This document shows positions 9,544-18,587 of a stretch of 45,407 nt of DNA, in pieces. The position numbers and the translations under genes are program-made. How positions within the stretch are numbered: position 1 is the stretch's first letter; each line of letters opens with the position of its first letter. Under the pieces are notes generated by a model. That model worked only from the letters and a program-made list of their open reading frames with translations. It ran no database searches and had not been told where the DNA came from. Source of the DNA: Prorocentrum cordatum (taxonomy: Eukaryota; Sar; Dinophyceae; Prorocentrales; Prorocentraceae); the NCBI GenBank assembly GCA_963575745.1, contig CAUYUJ010006545.1, positions 7,501 to 52,907 on the forward strand. Direction: 5' to 3'.

Positions 9544-12500
9544 TGGTAGCGGAGCTGGCTACACTCTCGTGTGGCTGGCTCTCGCTCTGATTCCTGTAAT
9601 CCACGGCACAACTTGGTGGACTACTACTACGGTGGAATACCATGTTGCGCCGGCTCTGCGAGGAGCGGAGCCAGTCCGCGATCGAGCTAGCGGGGCAACC
9701 CGCGAACTCGAGACGCTCTCTCCTACTTCACTGCGCTACTTCACTCTCGACTTCCACCAGATGCCAATCGGCAACTCGATCGAGAACGTGGTCACCCTGC
9801 GGGGCTACCCGCAGCGGGGCCACCTGCATCCCGTGCCAGTCAGGCGCCTCACGGCTACTACGCCAGAGCCTGACAAACCACAGCCTAAACCAATCACCGA
9901 AGCCGAAATGCACATGCACTGGATTAAGATAACTATCTTCGGCATTCTGTGGGTAATAATGGGATGTGCTGTGGGATACATGCGGCAGGGGATGGACGAC
10001 ACGCGTACTACCGGCCCTTCGTGGGACCCTGCCGGTACTACGCCTTTTCGCGAATACGTTCGCGAAGTACATGCATGGATAAACGTAACGAGCGGCAATA
10101 TGACGCCACCTCAACAAGCTGCAGCACTACAACGAGGCCTTCAAGGTCTTGCTCGTCGTATCGCCATGCAGGTCCCCTCCCAGATCATCAACTATGGTGT
10201 AACTGTCAATGGACAGCCAACGGATGCAGTTACATATATACTGTACCTACTGAGCACCAAATTTGAAAATCTGGAAGATGAGCGCCAGCTCAACTCTGGC
10301 ACTGCCCTTATCGATTTTCGCGTCGAAAGGGGCGAGCGAATCGACTCAGTGTTAGCTCGATTCGAGATGGCCCGTGACGAGGCTAACTCTGTTGGCTTTG
10401 TCATCCCCAACTTTCAGATCCTAACGCTGATCCTTTTCAGAGCGTTAGGCGTTGGCGCGTCACGAGCCCAACACCTGCTGGAGCCTTTTAATCATCAGAT
10501 GCCCAGAACACAAGCAGACTATGACAGGCTGCTGACCAGGATGAGGAACTACGGACATGTTGCCGAGCGCTCTCCTGGCAACATTGCGGGTATCTTCACA
10601 GGGCACCACTCACATGCAGGTGTCTACGCCACGACTGCGGGGTCACCCGCTGGTCCTGGCGAGCCAAGTCCCTGGGCTGACCCAGCCGATATGCCCAACG
10701 AGGCCACTGCCTTCTTAGGGCAGACCGGCCAGGCATCGGCAGAGGCAGCTGAGGCGAACGCCTGGTCGAACTACTCGCCAGGCGCCGCCTACACTGCAAG
10801 CCCGCCCTCGGGCACAACCCTCTGGGGCCAAGCGGAGTCATCCGCTCAAGGGTCTCAGCCACCCTCACCGTTTGAATCTGGCACTGACACAGATACCTCA
10901 TCTGACGATGAGCACAATGGCATAGTCTCTGCTGGCAATGACTATCCAGCGGATGACACTCACCTTTCTGAACAACAAAGAGCGGAAGCCGCTTTTATGG
11001 CTTATCGCAAATCAAAACGCCGTTGGAGGCGCTTTATGAAGAAACCAGTCAGAAAAGTGAGACGTGCAGTGCGCCGACATTTCAAACGATATGGAAAGGG
11101 TCGTGGCAAAGGGGGTCGCAGACGCCGTATGCATGGTAGGGGTATTACTGCTTTCCTCACGTCCTTAACTGATATAGTCTTTGAAGAAGTTCTTATCGGA
11201 GGCAAAGGTCGGGGTCACAGGCGGACCTCCGGTAAGGGAAAAGGGCGGAGGGGCAACCCTAGGGACGCTTCTGGCAATACTATGAAGTGTCATACATGCG
11301 GTAGCACAGAGCACTTGCGCGATCAATGCCCGAAGGGGAAAGGAAAGGGATCCGTACATTTGGCTCAAAATTCTTTTATGGATGACATAGACTACATTGA
11401 CTACGAGTTTTACGTCAATCCAGAAGCGGCTCCCGCTGCGGGCTCCTCCACGTACTACGTGATGGCCCGCTACGCTGAAGTGACCGTAGCCCTGGAAGAC
11501 TACGCAGCGACCCTCTTCGACGAGTTCCACGGCTGGGACGAAGTCGACGAGGTCGCGTTCAATGCTTGGTTCGGTCTTCCAGCGGGGCCACCCGCCGACG
11601 ACGAGATCTCCGAAGCTGAGACCGTCCCGGCGACCGAGGAAGAGCTCACCGCCGCGCTGGCACCGCAGGTGATTGGCATGCCGTTGCTGCCAGATCTTTC
11701 GCGAGCTGGCTCGGAGGCGGGAGACGCTGATGACGAAATGCGGGGCCATCCCGCGTATTCTGACTCCGAAGAGGCCGAAGAGGACTATAAGGACATGCTC
11801 CAAGAGCAGGTCGCAGAAGCAATCCGGCTCCTGAGTGCGCCAGCACATCAGCAGATAACCATGAACGACCTGCTGTCGCGCCCAGGGGCCGCACGGCTGC
11901 GTCCATACCTGGGTTCGGACATGTCGGCACCTCAGATGCTGACAGCACTCCAGGCTCTAGCGGGGTCACCCGCCGAAGTGACGCCAGCCGCAGCAGCGGG
12001 GCCACCCGCTTGGTCTATGGATGTATTTATGCAGGGCTGCGACCAGATGGACCTCAACGACCTCACGATGGAGCAGTTAAACGACATCGGGTACTTCCGA
12101 AGCCCGTATCAACACGTATTCATGGTCCAGGACAGCTCAGAGGACTCGGAGGACATGCGCTACGCCAAGAGGGACAGACGACCATCGCCTCCCCGAGACT
12201 CAGAGCATGACGATCAAAGGCCAATGGAACGTGGTAGTGCGTCAGCGGGGCCAGCCCGCAGGAGGAGCCGTTCAGCTCCCAGACGCCCTACACATGATGC
12301 ATCGGGCTACCCGCACAGTACTGAGCACTCCGTTGGTGTATCCGCTCAGTACGTGCCGGAGTGGTACATCAATTGGTACCCCGGCTACTCGATGGACGTG
12401 ATCCGCCACTGGTATTCTAAGGAATACTGCACCAAAAGGGACGAAACTGGCATGATAGTACGTACCAAGGGTGGCAAGACCAAAACGCCAGAGGCTTGGG

Positions 12501-14710
12501 ACAAAAGGGCTAAGAAACAGGAGATCATCAACGATCGCAAGACATACAGGAAACAAGTATGTCAGTGCGAGCCCTTCAAAGGTCACATGCGCAGTTGTCC
12601 GATGGACCGCCCCTCCAGGAGTCCTCATCACGGTGAGACCCCGTGGAATTGGTCTCATGGAGATGACGCTGGCAACGCCCATGATCCTAACAAGGAGGTC
12701 CCTGGAGGAGGAAAGCGCATCACAGAAGCCGATCGCGTCCCTATGACCGAAGAGGTGGCCAACATCGTCAGGGAAAATTGGGTACAGGTTCCCAATGACC
12801 ATCGCCTCAAGGAATGGAACCGCCGATTCCATAAAGAGGCGGGGTCACCCGCAGGATCCAGCAAAGAGGCGGGGTCACCCGCAGACGCGGCGCCAGCCGC
12901 TGGGTCCGCGGACGAAGATTGGATAGCTGTTGCATCTGCTGCTGGGTCCGCCGCCGGTACTGACCACACCGAACTGAATGAAGAATGGGCGGCGGAAGAC
13001 GGCTCAGAGAATCCATTCCCTGATGGATGCGCCTGCTGGTACTACAGCTCTTCGGCGCAGAAGTGGTTTTGCACGAGGGTAATTCACCGCCACGAAAATG
13101 GCAAGTACAAGCTGGCCATAAAAGGTACTGCCGACATCGACCAGATGAGGCAGATCATCCATGATCATGGCCAGCCAGAAGGCCCTCCTAAAGACCCTCC
13201 TGGTCCACAACCGGGCAAGGGCAGCAGACCACCTCCAAGACCTGAAGCCGACTCCTCGTCTTCACCGACTCCTGCGAAAAGGCGCCCGTCCAAGAGCCCC
13301 GAAGGCACACAAGGGCGGGCGAAGGCCAGAGGGATCGCCAAGACGGACGACCCTGAGCTGGTAGATCCTCCCGGTCTGTCTGTGACGGAGAGGAGGAAGG
13401 CTTTTGCTGGACCATCGACCCCGATGCCACCGGCGACCCAAGGCGATGTCAAGGACGAAGTTCGCGACAAGCCTCAGGCAGCTTTCCGAGGTGACTGGAC
13501 TCCAACTCTGCATCAGCCGCGCCTTGCACCACGACCAGGTTCGGCACGAATGAAAGCGCAGCCGAAGCCCGAAGCTGGGATGAGGTCGGTGCGGGCAGAA
13601 GCAGCCGCCAAGGCTAAGGAGGACAAGGGCTCTGCGGGGCCACCCGCTAAAGCGGCGCCAGCCGCAGCAGCGGGGGCACCCGCAGAAGGCACTCTCTCAA
13701 GAGAAGAACGCTTCAAAGTCCTCAAAGAATTTGGCGACCGACAGAAACTTGCCGATGATGCAGTGGCTGACCAAGGTCACCAGCACCCTGGCGCGGAGTC
13801 ATCCGCTGGAGCTGCCTCGTCAGCCGCAGGCTCTGCTGGGCCACCCGTTAAAGCGCCGCCAGCTGCATCAGCGGGGCCACCCGCGCGCTGGCAGCCAGTA
13901 ATGTCTGTTCTTAGGAACATCCCTCTGGGAGCCATGGAATATTGGCAAGGCATTGAAGGCAAAGGCCCGAAGCGCACCATAAACCCACGAGTCACTCGAG
14001 ACGATACAGACCGATACGAGGTCATTAATTGCCCTGATCGTCGTAACTTCGAGTGCCGCAACGACTGGGAACGTGAACAACAAGCCGTGGGAAATATGTT
14101 GCGAGACAGGCCGCCATTGCGCGTCGCGCAGCATAAGGCAGAGCTCATGAAGGTCATGGAGAGGTTCGGCATGGATCCGACTTTGCCGCGCGATGGGCAA
14201 ATGACCAAGGTGTCAATATGGTTCTCTACAGCCCTACGCCATAGTCCGTATTGGAAGGACGGATTCAGCCGACACTTCGAAAAGATTAGCACTTTCGATC
14301 CATACGATGGCTGGGTTGTTGTTGACGATCTGCTGACAAACTGGACTGAAAATGATCAGTGGAAAGGCTATCGTGAAATGCACGAGGTGCTGATCAAGGG
14401 CAGGCCCCACACGTCATACGTGTATTGGGTGCTGCTAAACTGCTGTGAGATGATTGACCATCACGGCATGCAGAAGGGCAGGCTCCAGATGAAGTGCGTT
14501 GATGACAGCATGCTGCTGCCTCCCAGGTTTCGACCAACGGCACGCAGGCCACAGTACTTCATCAGAGCCACGAACGGCCACAGCAGTCCAGGCATCCACT
14601 GTCCCGAGTCGCTTTATAAGCCGATCACAACATGGATGAAAAAAACCAGACGACCCAGTATATTTCATCCACGGGACACAGTGGGAGTATGTCAAGGACA
14701 TCCTTGCTAA
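9299..14710 (+). CDS. gag: Gag-like polyprotein with zinc knuckle and N-terminal half of a KptA-like domain
   Basis: The frame is open from before the LTR; the in-frame ATG at 9299 lies inside the LTR, with further candidates at 9410 and 9761, so the start is uncertain. Counting from 9299 (1803 aa): hydrophobic segments at about 88-107 (YTLVWLALALIPVIHG) and 208-228 (WIKITIFGILWVIMGCAVGY); a capsid-like helical region at about 235-427; a strongly basic stretch; a CCHC zinc knuckle C-x2-C-x4-H-x4-C at 664-677; then long acidic and Ala/Pro-rich linkers with unassigned regions. From about residue 1635 a KptA/Tpt1-like domain begins (LRH at 1646-1648, DGWVVVDDLL, IRATNGHS) and is cut by the frame change at the A7 run 14639-14645. 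Membrane-like segments before capsid are unusual for copia Gag. Confidence 0.85.
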   Translation: MYRCRAWLKPGPAKYVIVPHRGARFVSEIGKIPFPLTMPILSFTPDPMLRLALLLMRYEPKPGIWERLRRNIYLSLPVRFRLGSGAGYTLVWLALALIPVIHGTTWWTTTTVEYHVAPALRGAEPVRDRASGATRELETLSPTSLRYFTLDFHQMPIGNSIENVVTLRGYPQRGHLHPVPVRRLTATTPEPDKPQPKPITEAEMHMHWIKITIFGILWVIMGCAVGYMRQGMDDTRTTGPSWDPAGTTPFREYVREVHAWINVTSGNMTPPQQAAALQRGLQGLARRIAMQVPSQIINYGVTVNGQPTDAVTYILYLLSTKFENLEDERQLNSGTALIDFRVERGERIDSVLARFEMARDEANSVGFVIPNFQILTLILFRALGVGASRAQHLLEPFNHQMPRTQADYDRLLTRMRNYGHVAERSPGNIAGIFTGHHSHAGVYATTAGSPAGPGEPSPWADPADMPNEATAFLGQTGQASAEAAEANAWSNYSPGAAYTASPPSGTTLWGQAESSAQGSQPPSPFESGTDTDTSSDDEHNGIVSAGNDYPADDTHLSEQQRAEAAFMAYRKSKRRWRRFMKKPVRKVRRAVRRHFKRYGKGRGKGGRRRRMHGRGITAFLTSLTDIVFEEVLIGGKGRGHRRTSGKGKGRRGNPRDASGNTMKCHTCGSTEHLRDQCPKGKGKGSVHLAQNSFMDDIDYIDYEFYVNPEAAPAAGSSTYYVMARYAEVTVALEDYAATLFDEFHGWDEVDEVAFNAWFGLPAGPPADDEISEAETVPATEEELTAALAPQVIGMPLLPDLSRAGSEAGDADDEMRGHPAYSDSEEAEEDYKDMLQEQVAEAIRLLSAPAHQQITMNDLLSRPGAARLRPYLGSDMSAPQMLTALQALAGSPAEVTPAAAAGPPAWSMDVFMQGCDQMDLNDLTMEQLNDIGYFRSPYQHVFMVQDSSEDSEDMRYAKRDRRPSPPRDSEHDDQRPMERGSASAGPARRRSRSAPRRPTHDASGYPHSTEHSVGVSAQYVPEWYINWYPGYSMDVIRHWYSKEYCTKRDETGMIVRTKGGKTKTPEAWDKRAKKQEIINDRKTYRKQVCQCEPFKGHMRSCPMDRPSRSPHHGETPWNWSHGDDAGNAHDPNKEVPGGGKRITEADRVPMTEEVANIVRENWVQVPNDHRLKEWNRRFHKEAGSPAGSSKEAGSPADAAPAAGSADEDWIAVASAAGSAAGTDHTELNEEWAAEDGSENPFPDGCACWYYSSSAQKWFCTRVIHRHENGKYKLAIKGTADIDQMRQIIHDHGQPEGPPKDPPGPQPGKGSRPPPRPEADSSSSPTPAKRRPSKSPEGTQGRAKARGIAKTDDPELVDPPGLSVTERRKAFAGPSTPMPPATQGDVKDEVRDKPQAAFRGDWTPTLHQPRLAPRPGSARMKAQPKPEAGMRSVRAEAAAKAKEDKGSAGPPAKAAPAAAAGAPAEGTLSREERFKVLKEFGDRQKLADDAVADQGHQHPGAESSAGAASSAAGSAGPPVKAPPAASAGPPARWQPVMSVLRNIPLGAMEYWQGIEGKGPKRTINPRVTRDDTDRYEVINCPDRRNFECRNDWEREQQAVGNMLRDRPPLRVAQHKAELMKVMERFGMDPTLPRDGQMTKVSIWFSTALRHSPYWKDGFSRHFEKISTFDPYDGWVVVDDLLTNWTENDQWKGYREMHEVLIKGRPHTSYVYWVLLNCCEMIDHHGMQKGRLQMKCVDDSMLLPPRFRPTARRPQYFIRATNGHSSPGIHCPESLYKPITTWMKKTRRPSIFHPRDTVGVCQGHPC
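9544..9559 (+). other. Primer binding site, initiator tRNA-Met-like
   Basis: TGGTAGCGGAGC begins at the first base after the LTR. It resembles the complement of the 3' end of eukaryotic initiator tRNA-Met (TGGTAGC, then a purine, then GAG), the primer typical of copia elements. Its exact position supports the LTR boundary. Confidence 0.75.
11288..11329 (+). other. Gag CCHC zinc knuckle
   Basis: CHTCGSTEHLRDQC fits the retroviral C-x2-C-x4-H-x4-C nucleocapsid knuckle. It follows an Arg/Lys-rich block that would bind RNA. Confidence 0.9.
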
Positions 14711-14945
14711 TGGCCTTTCATGCCTCGCACAGGACAACCCTAAAAGGAAGGGGGGGCGCCAATTTGTGCACGGCTGCCCCTACCTCCCGGGCGACCCGAG
14801 GATTCAATCGGGCATCCGTCCTGACTCGGAGGTGCTCATATTCTGCAGCATCAACAAGATGCTGTCCAGTGGCTTCTCCCTATGGAGGTCAGCAAATGAC
14901 ATCGTCATGACACGGGGCCACGACGGACGTATACCGCCCGATCAT
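14201..14945 (+). other. KptA/Tpt1-like RNA 2'-phosphotransferase domain within the retrotransposon
   Basis: The family removes splice-junction 2'-phosphates by transferring them to NAD+, and some members ADP-ribosylate nucleic-acid 5' ends. Signatures seen in order are LRH (catalytic Arg-His pair), DGWVVVDDLL, IRATNGHS, then in the next frame HGTQWEYVKDILANGL, RQFVH, SEVLIFCSINK and GRIPPDHI. These match the family layout of LRH, GWV-VD-LL, IRA-GHS, HGT-GL, R-VH and G-IPP. The domain spans the one-base frame change at 14639-14645; both halves are well conserved, which argues that the product is made as one chain. It lies after the zinc knuckle and before the RING finger. This combination is not one I know from copia elements. 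Confidence 0.85.
14639..14645 (+). other. A7 run where the reading frame changes by one base
   Basis: Upstream frame ends at TAA 14708-14710; downstream frame opens at 14640 just after a TGA at 14637. The KptA-like domain continues across this point only if one base is skipped (+1) or if one A is surplus. It may be a programmed shift, a fresh mutation or a homopolymer sequencing error. Confidence 0.75.
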
Positions 14946-17900
14946 ATCCTCCAGATTGTGAGCATTGCGAAATATCGGGTCGGTGAAGCCTGGAGCAATC
15001 CGCTGGCTTATGACAAGTCGCGGAGGCGGGGCCAACCCGCGGACAGGATTCGCACCGATGACTACCTGCCACTTAAATTATGTGACAGAACTCTGGGTGT
15101 AATGGAAGATCACGCCATGTACCTAAAGGGCTGGACTAAGACGGACGGTCGCCCATTCAATTTGATCATGACCGAGCAAGATGTTGCTCCACGACCGTAC
15201 GACACACAGACAGTCCTCATGATGAATGCCCAGGAAGACGAGGTCATGCCTGAAGCGGGGCCACCCGCAGGTGCGGGGACACCCGCGGTAGACACCTCGG
15301 ACGGTTCATGGCAACAAGTGGTCACACCAGTAGCAACGGTAGCATCTCCTTGGAGGCCGGATCAGCAGACATGGGTCCAGGCCCTCAACAGCTACTTGAC
15401 ACCAGCCGACGTCTCTGGACTGACCGATCAGCTATATCGTGCTGACCCGTGGGCAGTGCATACAGGTATCCAAGACGCACAGCAGAGGAACCTGCGCACT
15501 CCTGCGGGGCCACCAGGCGTCCTAGGACCACAACCACAACGCCCTCCGCAGCAGGCTGGAGGTGCGAGGTTTGTCCCTATGGGCGGTTCAGATGGTGGCT
15601 CGCCGTTTCGGACTCCGCCGTCTGAAACGAGCGAGAACAGCTTGTGGCAAAGACTCCAGGCGATTCGCGGGAATCCGGCGCTCGCAGCAGCACTCCAGGC
15701 GACCACTCCCTTTGGCACTCCGAGGGGTAGTGAAGGAGGAGTGGCTGCGGGGACACCCGCCGAGCGAACGCCTGCGGAGCCACCCGCGCACGCGGGGCCA
15801 CCCGCTGACGGACAGCAAGGTTCAGACTACGAACGTCGGGCAGCCAACTTAAGAGCACAGGCTACTTTTCTGCAGCAACAAGCTGATAGAGTGCCCAGCC
15901 TGTTGCGGAACCGCAACATAGATGTTACGAATCATGGCGACTTTCGGCCTCTCTGGAGCTGGACTTCTGAAGATGCTCCAAATGCTGATCCCACGAATCC
16001 ATATCGACAGGTGTTTATTCCAGGAATAGCATCACACCCAATATATGGATGGGACAATCATGGACCAGCAGAGGCACAGGCCATGGACGCGCCGATGTAC
16101 CCGGAGTACTACGCGCAGATGAATAACACTCCTATGATTGCGGGGCCACCTGCGAACGAATACACTCGGAATCTTGCCAATGAGATGTTTCGTTTGCAGT
16201 TTACACGAGCGGTCGATGCGCAGTCTATGCCGCACTACGCCTACATGCCCACGCCGACGGACCCCGAGACCGTAGTTCAGCCAGCTGGTCTCGCGGTGCC
16301 AGCCGCTATGGGCAGCATGCCAGACTACATCCGCGACGTGCACAACACGCAGCAAGCGATACTGGCATCTAGGCAGCAGGCTCGGGACAACACCAGGCTG
16401 CGCCAACAACGCGCGATCCAGAGAAGGATTGAGCGTGAGACCCAAGCGGGGACACCCGCAGACGCGGGGCCACCCGCTGAACGGCCAGATAGACGGCCGC
16501 CACCGACGCCATATCGGGAGGGCGAAACCACTTTCGAGCGCCAAGCTCGGACTCGCCCAGACGTGCCTGCTCCAGTCATTTCAGACTACAACTTCACACA
16601 GTGCCCAATCTGTATGGACAACTACGAGATGGGCACTATAGTGTGGAGACTGGCGTGTGGGCACTTCTTTCACGATATATGCTGGGATCGTGTTGCACAG
16701 CAGCACGTCCGCAATCAGCGACCAGGTGCGCCGAACGAGGCCCCCTGCGCTGTATGTCGTGGGCCGGGCATAGTTATAGCACACTTCCCGTATGCTGGAC
16801 AGCGCGACGCTGAATCGGAACAAGCGCGCCAGCAGGAAAGGTACGTGGCAGATGCCCGGGAAATGCGTCGGCTACGTGAAGCAGTGGAGGCACTGGAGGC
16901 TCGAGCCGCACAATCGGCGGAGCCATCCGCACGCGCCCCAGCTGCACAGGCATGCCCCTGGCCAGCGCCAGAGCAAGGCATCCAGATGCCAATCCTGCCT
17001 ACGCTTCGAGCGCAGGAGCCCCCAGATGCGGGGCCACCCGCTGAAGCGGCCCCCGCCGCCAAAGCGGGGCCACCCGCAAATGGACCTCCAAATCCAGGTT
17101 TCCTGAGGGCAATGGAGGCCAACATCAGGCGGAGTGGCAGGAGCGGAGGCGGGACTCGAAGGCCAACTGGATCAACCAGGACCTCGCGTGTGGCAAGCCC
17201 GGTCAGCGCTAGGAGCCGGGCAAGCGCTGAGAGCGCGGAGGCAGCCCAGTTCCATACCACATTCATGATCGATACAGAGGGGCTGACCTATGCACGTGAC
17301 GACACGGACACGCTGCCGCCAGGAGGTGAATGGATGTCCACACTATCTGCGAATTATTGGGTTCTTGAACAGGAACCAATTACCGTGGAGGAGCGCCGCC
17401 AATATGAGCAGATGTGGTGCACCGAGTTAACCATGAGTCAATGGGTGCTTGAACAGCGCCTGTTGAAAGGTACACTCGGTTCGCAGATCACGTACCACAC
17501 CAATGACCATGGGACAATGGCTCTGGCAGCGCGAAATGGGACATTCTTTCCTGACGAAGACGGTATGCCCTGCATCTCGTTCATGCTAGACATTGGGTCC
17601 AATGTGAACATCATTGGATCCAATACGGCGCGAACCTTCCAGGAGATTATGGCCAGGTACAATCACAGACCTGCCATATGCACCCTGAGCAAGACCCTCT
17701 ACATCAATGGTGTTGGTGAGGGCGCTGCGATATGTCGGAAGATGGGCAACTTCAAGATCGGGGTACAATATGCCAATGAGGCAAGCCCCCGTATCGAGGA
17801 GTATGCCTCCAACATCGCAGAAGGCTCGGGTGCCAATCTCCCGGCCATCTGGGGCCTAGGAGCCATGGAAGCACGTGACACGATCATCGTGCTGAAGCCA

Positions 17901-18587
17901 GGCTACCAGAAGGTTATCTTCCCCAGCGGTGACTACACCCTGAAGCTGGGAAGAGGCGCCAAGGTCCTGAAGGCGAAGAAAACTCCCTCGGGACATCTCG
18001 CGATTCCCTGCGGTTTGTATGACGGGGCTAAAAGCCAGACGGTCACGAACACCTTCACAATCCGCAGCAGTCGAGATGGCTATACCGAGACGGAGAACGA
18101 AGAGGACCCCGTCAGTGCGGGGCCACCCGCCGGAGCAAGTGCGGGGCCACCCGCCGAAGCCACAGCGGGGCAACCCGCGACGGGACAGTCCATGACCGTC
18201 ACGACCGATACGTACATTGTCGAGCCGTACCTCGACAAGCAGCTCCTGGAAGACACGACCCGTTTGATCGTGGACAGGACGCTGAACAGCTGGTGGGAGG
18301 GCCAACAGTGTCCCGAAGGGACCTGGCCACATATGAAGGATGCCCTGAAGTCTAAGATATTCTGGGCAGTCCAGGAGGCGGTGAATAAATGGACGCCTGA
18401 GAACCAAGCGGGGCCACCCGCGTCACCGCCACCACCACCAAGCCACACGGGCGGAGGTTCGTCGGACTCTGCGGGGCCAACCCGCGTGGAGATCGTGAGC
18501 GTAGCCACACCAGCGCCTCCTGCGGAGCCATCCGCTAACAGCATGCCTCCGAGTCAGACGGCAACGTGGTCACACGACCGCCGCTGA
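14640..18587 (+). CDS. Middle polyprotein: KptA-like C-terminal half, RING-H2 finger, aspartic protease
   Basis: About 1315 codons, open from the A7 run to TGA 18585-18587; it has no obvious start of its own and is probably made by frame change from Gag. Domain order: KptA-like C-half (14640-14945); Ala/Gly/Pro-rich linkers carrying the hairpin repeats; RING-H2 finger (16602-16757); retropepsin with active site LDIGSN at 17586-17603, the Asp-Ile-Gly-Ser form of the D-T/S-G motif, and the later AIWGLGA-like flap-partner region (17845-17865). The protease would cut the polyprotein into mature parts. The RING could recruit ubiquitin enzymes. It is followed in the same frame by the pol region, separated by the single TGA. 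Confidence 0.85.
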   Translation, partial: KKPDDPVYFIHGTQWEYVKDILANGLSCLAQDNPKRKGGRQFVHGCPYLPGDPRIQSGIRPDSEVLIFCSINKMLSSGFSLWRSANDIVMTRGHDGRIPPDHILQIVSIAKYRVGEAWSNPLAYDKSRRRGQPADRIRTDDYLPLKLCDRTLGVMEDHAMYLKGWTKTDGRPFNLIMTEQDVAPRPYDTQTVLMMNAQEDEVMPEAGPPAGAGTPAVDTSDGSWQQVVTPVATVASPWRPDQQTWVQALNSYLTPADVSGLTDQLYRADPWAVHTGIQDAQQRNLRTPAGPPGVLGPQPQRPPQQAGGARFVPMGGSDGGSPFRTPPSETSENSLWQRLQAIRGNPALAAALQATTPFGTPRGSEGGVAAGTPAERTPAEPPAHAGPPADGQQGSDYERRAANLRAQATFLQQQADRVPSLLRNRNIDVTNHGDFRPLWSWTSEDAPNADPTNPYRQVFIPGIASHPIYGWDNHGPAEAQAMDAPMYPEYYAQMNNTPMIAGPPANEYTRNLANEMFRLQFTRAVDAQSMPHYAYMPTPTDPETVVQPAGLAVPAAMGSMPDYIRDVHNTQQAILASRQQARDNTRLRQQRAIQRRIERETQAGTPADAGPPAERPDRRPPPTPYREGETTFERQARTRPDVPAPVISDYNFTQCPICMDNYEMGTIVWRLACGHFFHDICWDRVAQQHVRNQRPGAPNEAPCAVCRGPGIVIAHFPYAGQRDAESEQARQQERYVADAREMRRLREAVEALEARAAQSAEPSARAPAAQACPWPAPEQGIQMPILPTLRAQEPPDAGPPAEAAPAAKAGPPANGPPNPGFLRAMEANIRRSGRSGGGTRRPTGSTRTSRVASPVSARSRASAESAEAAQFHTTFMIDTEGLTYARDDTDTLPPGGEWMSTLSANYWVLEQEPITVEERRQYEQMWCTELTMSQWVLEQRLLKGTLGSQITYHTNDHGTMALAARNGTFFPDEDGMPCISFMLDIGSNVNIIGSNTARTFQEIMARYNHRPAICTLSKTLYINGVGEGAAICRKMGNFKIGVQYANEASPRIEEYASNIAEGSGANLPAIWGLGAMEARDTIIVLKPGYQKVIFPSGDYTLKLGRGAKVLKAKKTPSGHLAIPCGLYDGAKSQTVTNTFTIRSSRDGYTETENEEDPVSAGPPAGASAGPPAEATAGQPATGQSMTVTTDTYIVEPYLDKQLLEDTTRLIVDRTLNSWWEGQQCPEGTWPHMKDALKSKIFWAVQEAVNKWTPENQAGPPASPPPPPSHTGGGSSDSAGPTRVEIVSVATPAPPAEPSANSMPPSQTATWSHDRR
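16602..16757 (+). other. RING-H2 zinc finger in the polyprotein
   Basis: The order is CPIC, then ACGHFFHDIC, then CAVC: eight ligands in the Cys3-His2-Cys3 order of RING-H2 E3 ubiquitin ligases. Hydrophobic and Trp positions around them also fit. Confidence 0.85.
18585..18587 (+). other. Single in-frame TGA between protease and pol regions
   Basis: The frame is open on both sides, and TGA is followed by C, a context known to favour readthrough. There is no other stop in this frame from 14640 to 25184. Confidence 0.8.

Noticed and set aside
9728-18544. Antisense frames of 100-230 codons opposite the retrotransposon
   Set aside because: They are shadows of the well-supported plus-strand domains and show no motifs.
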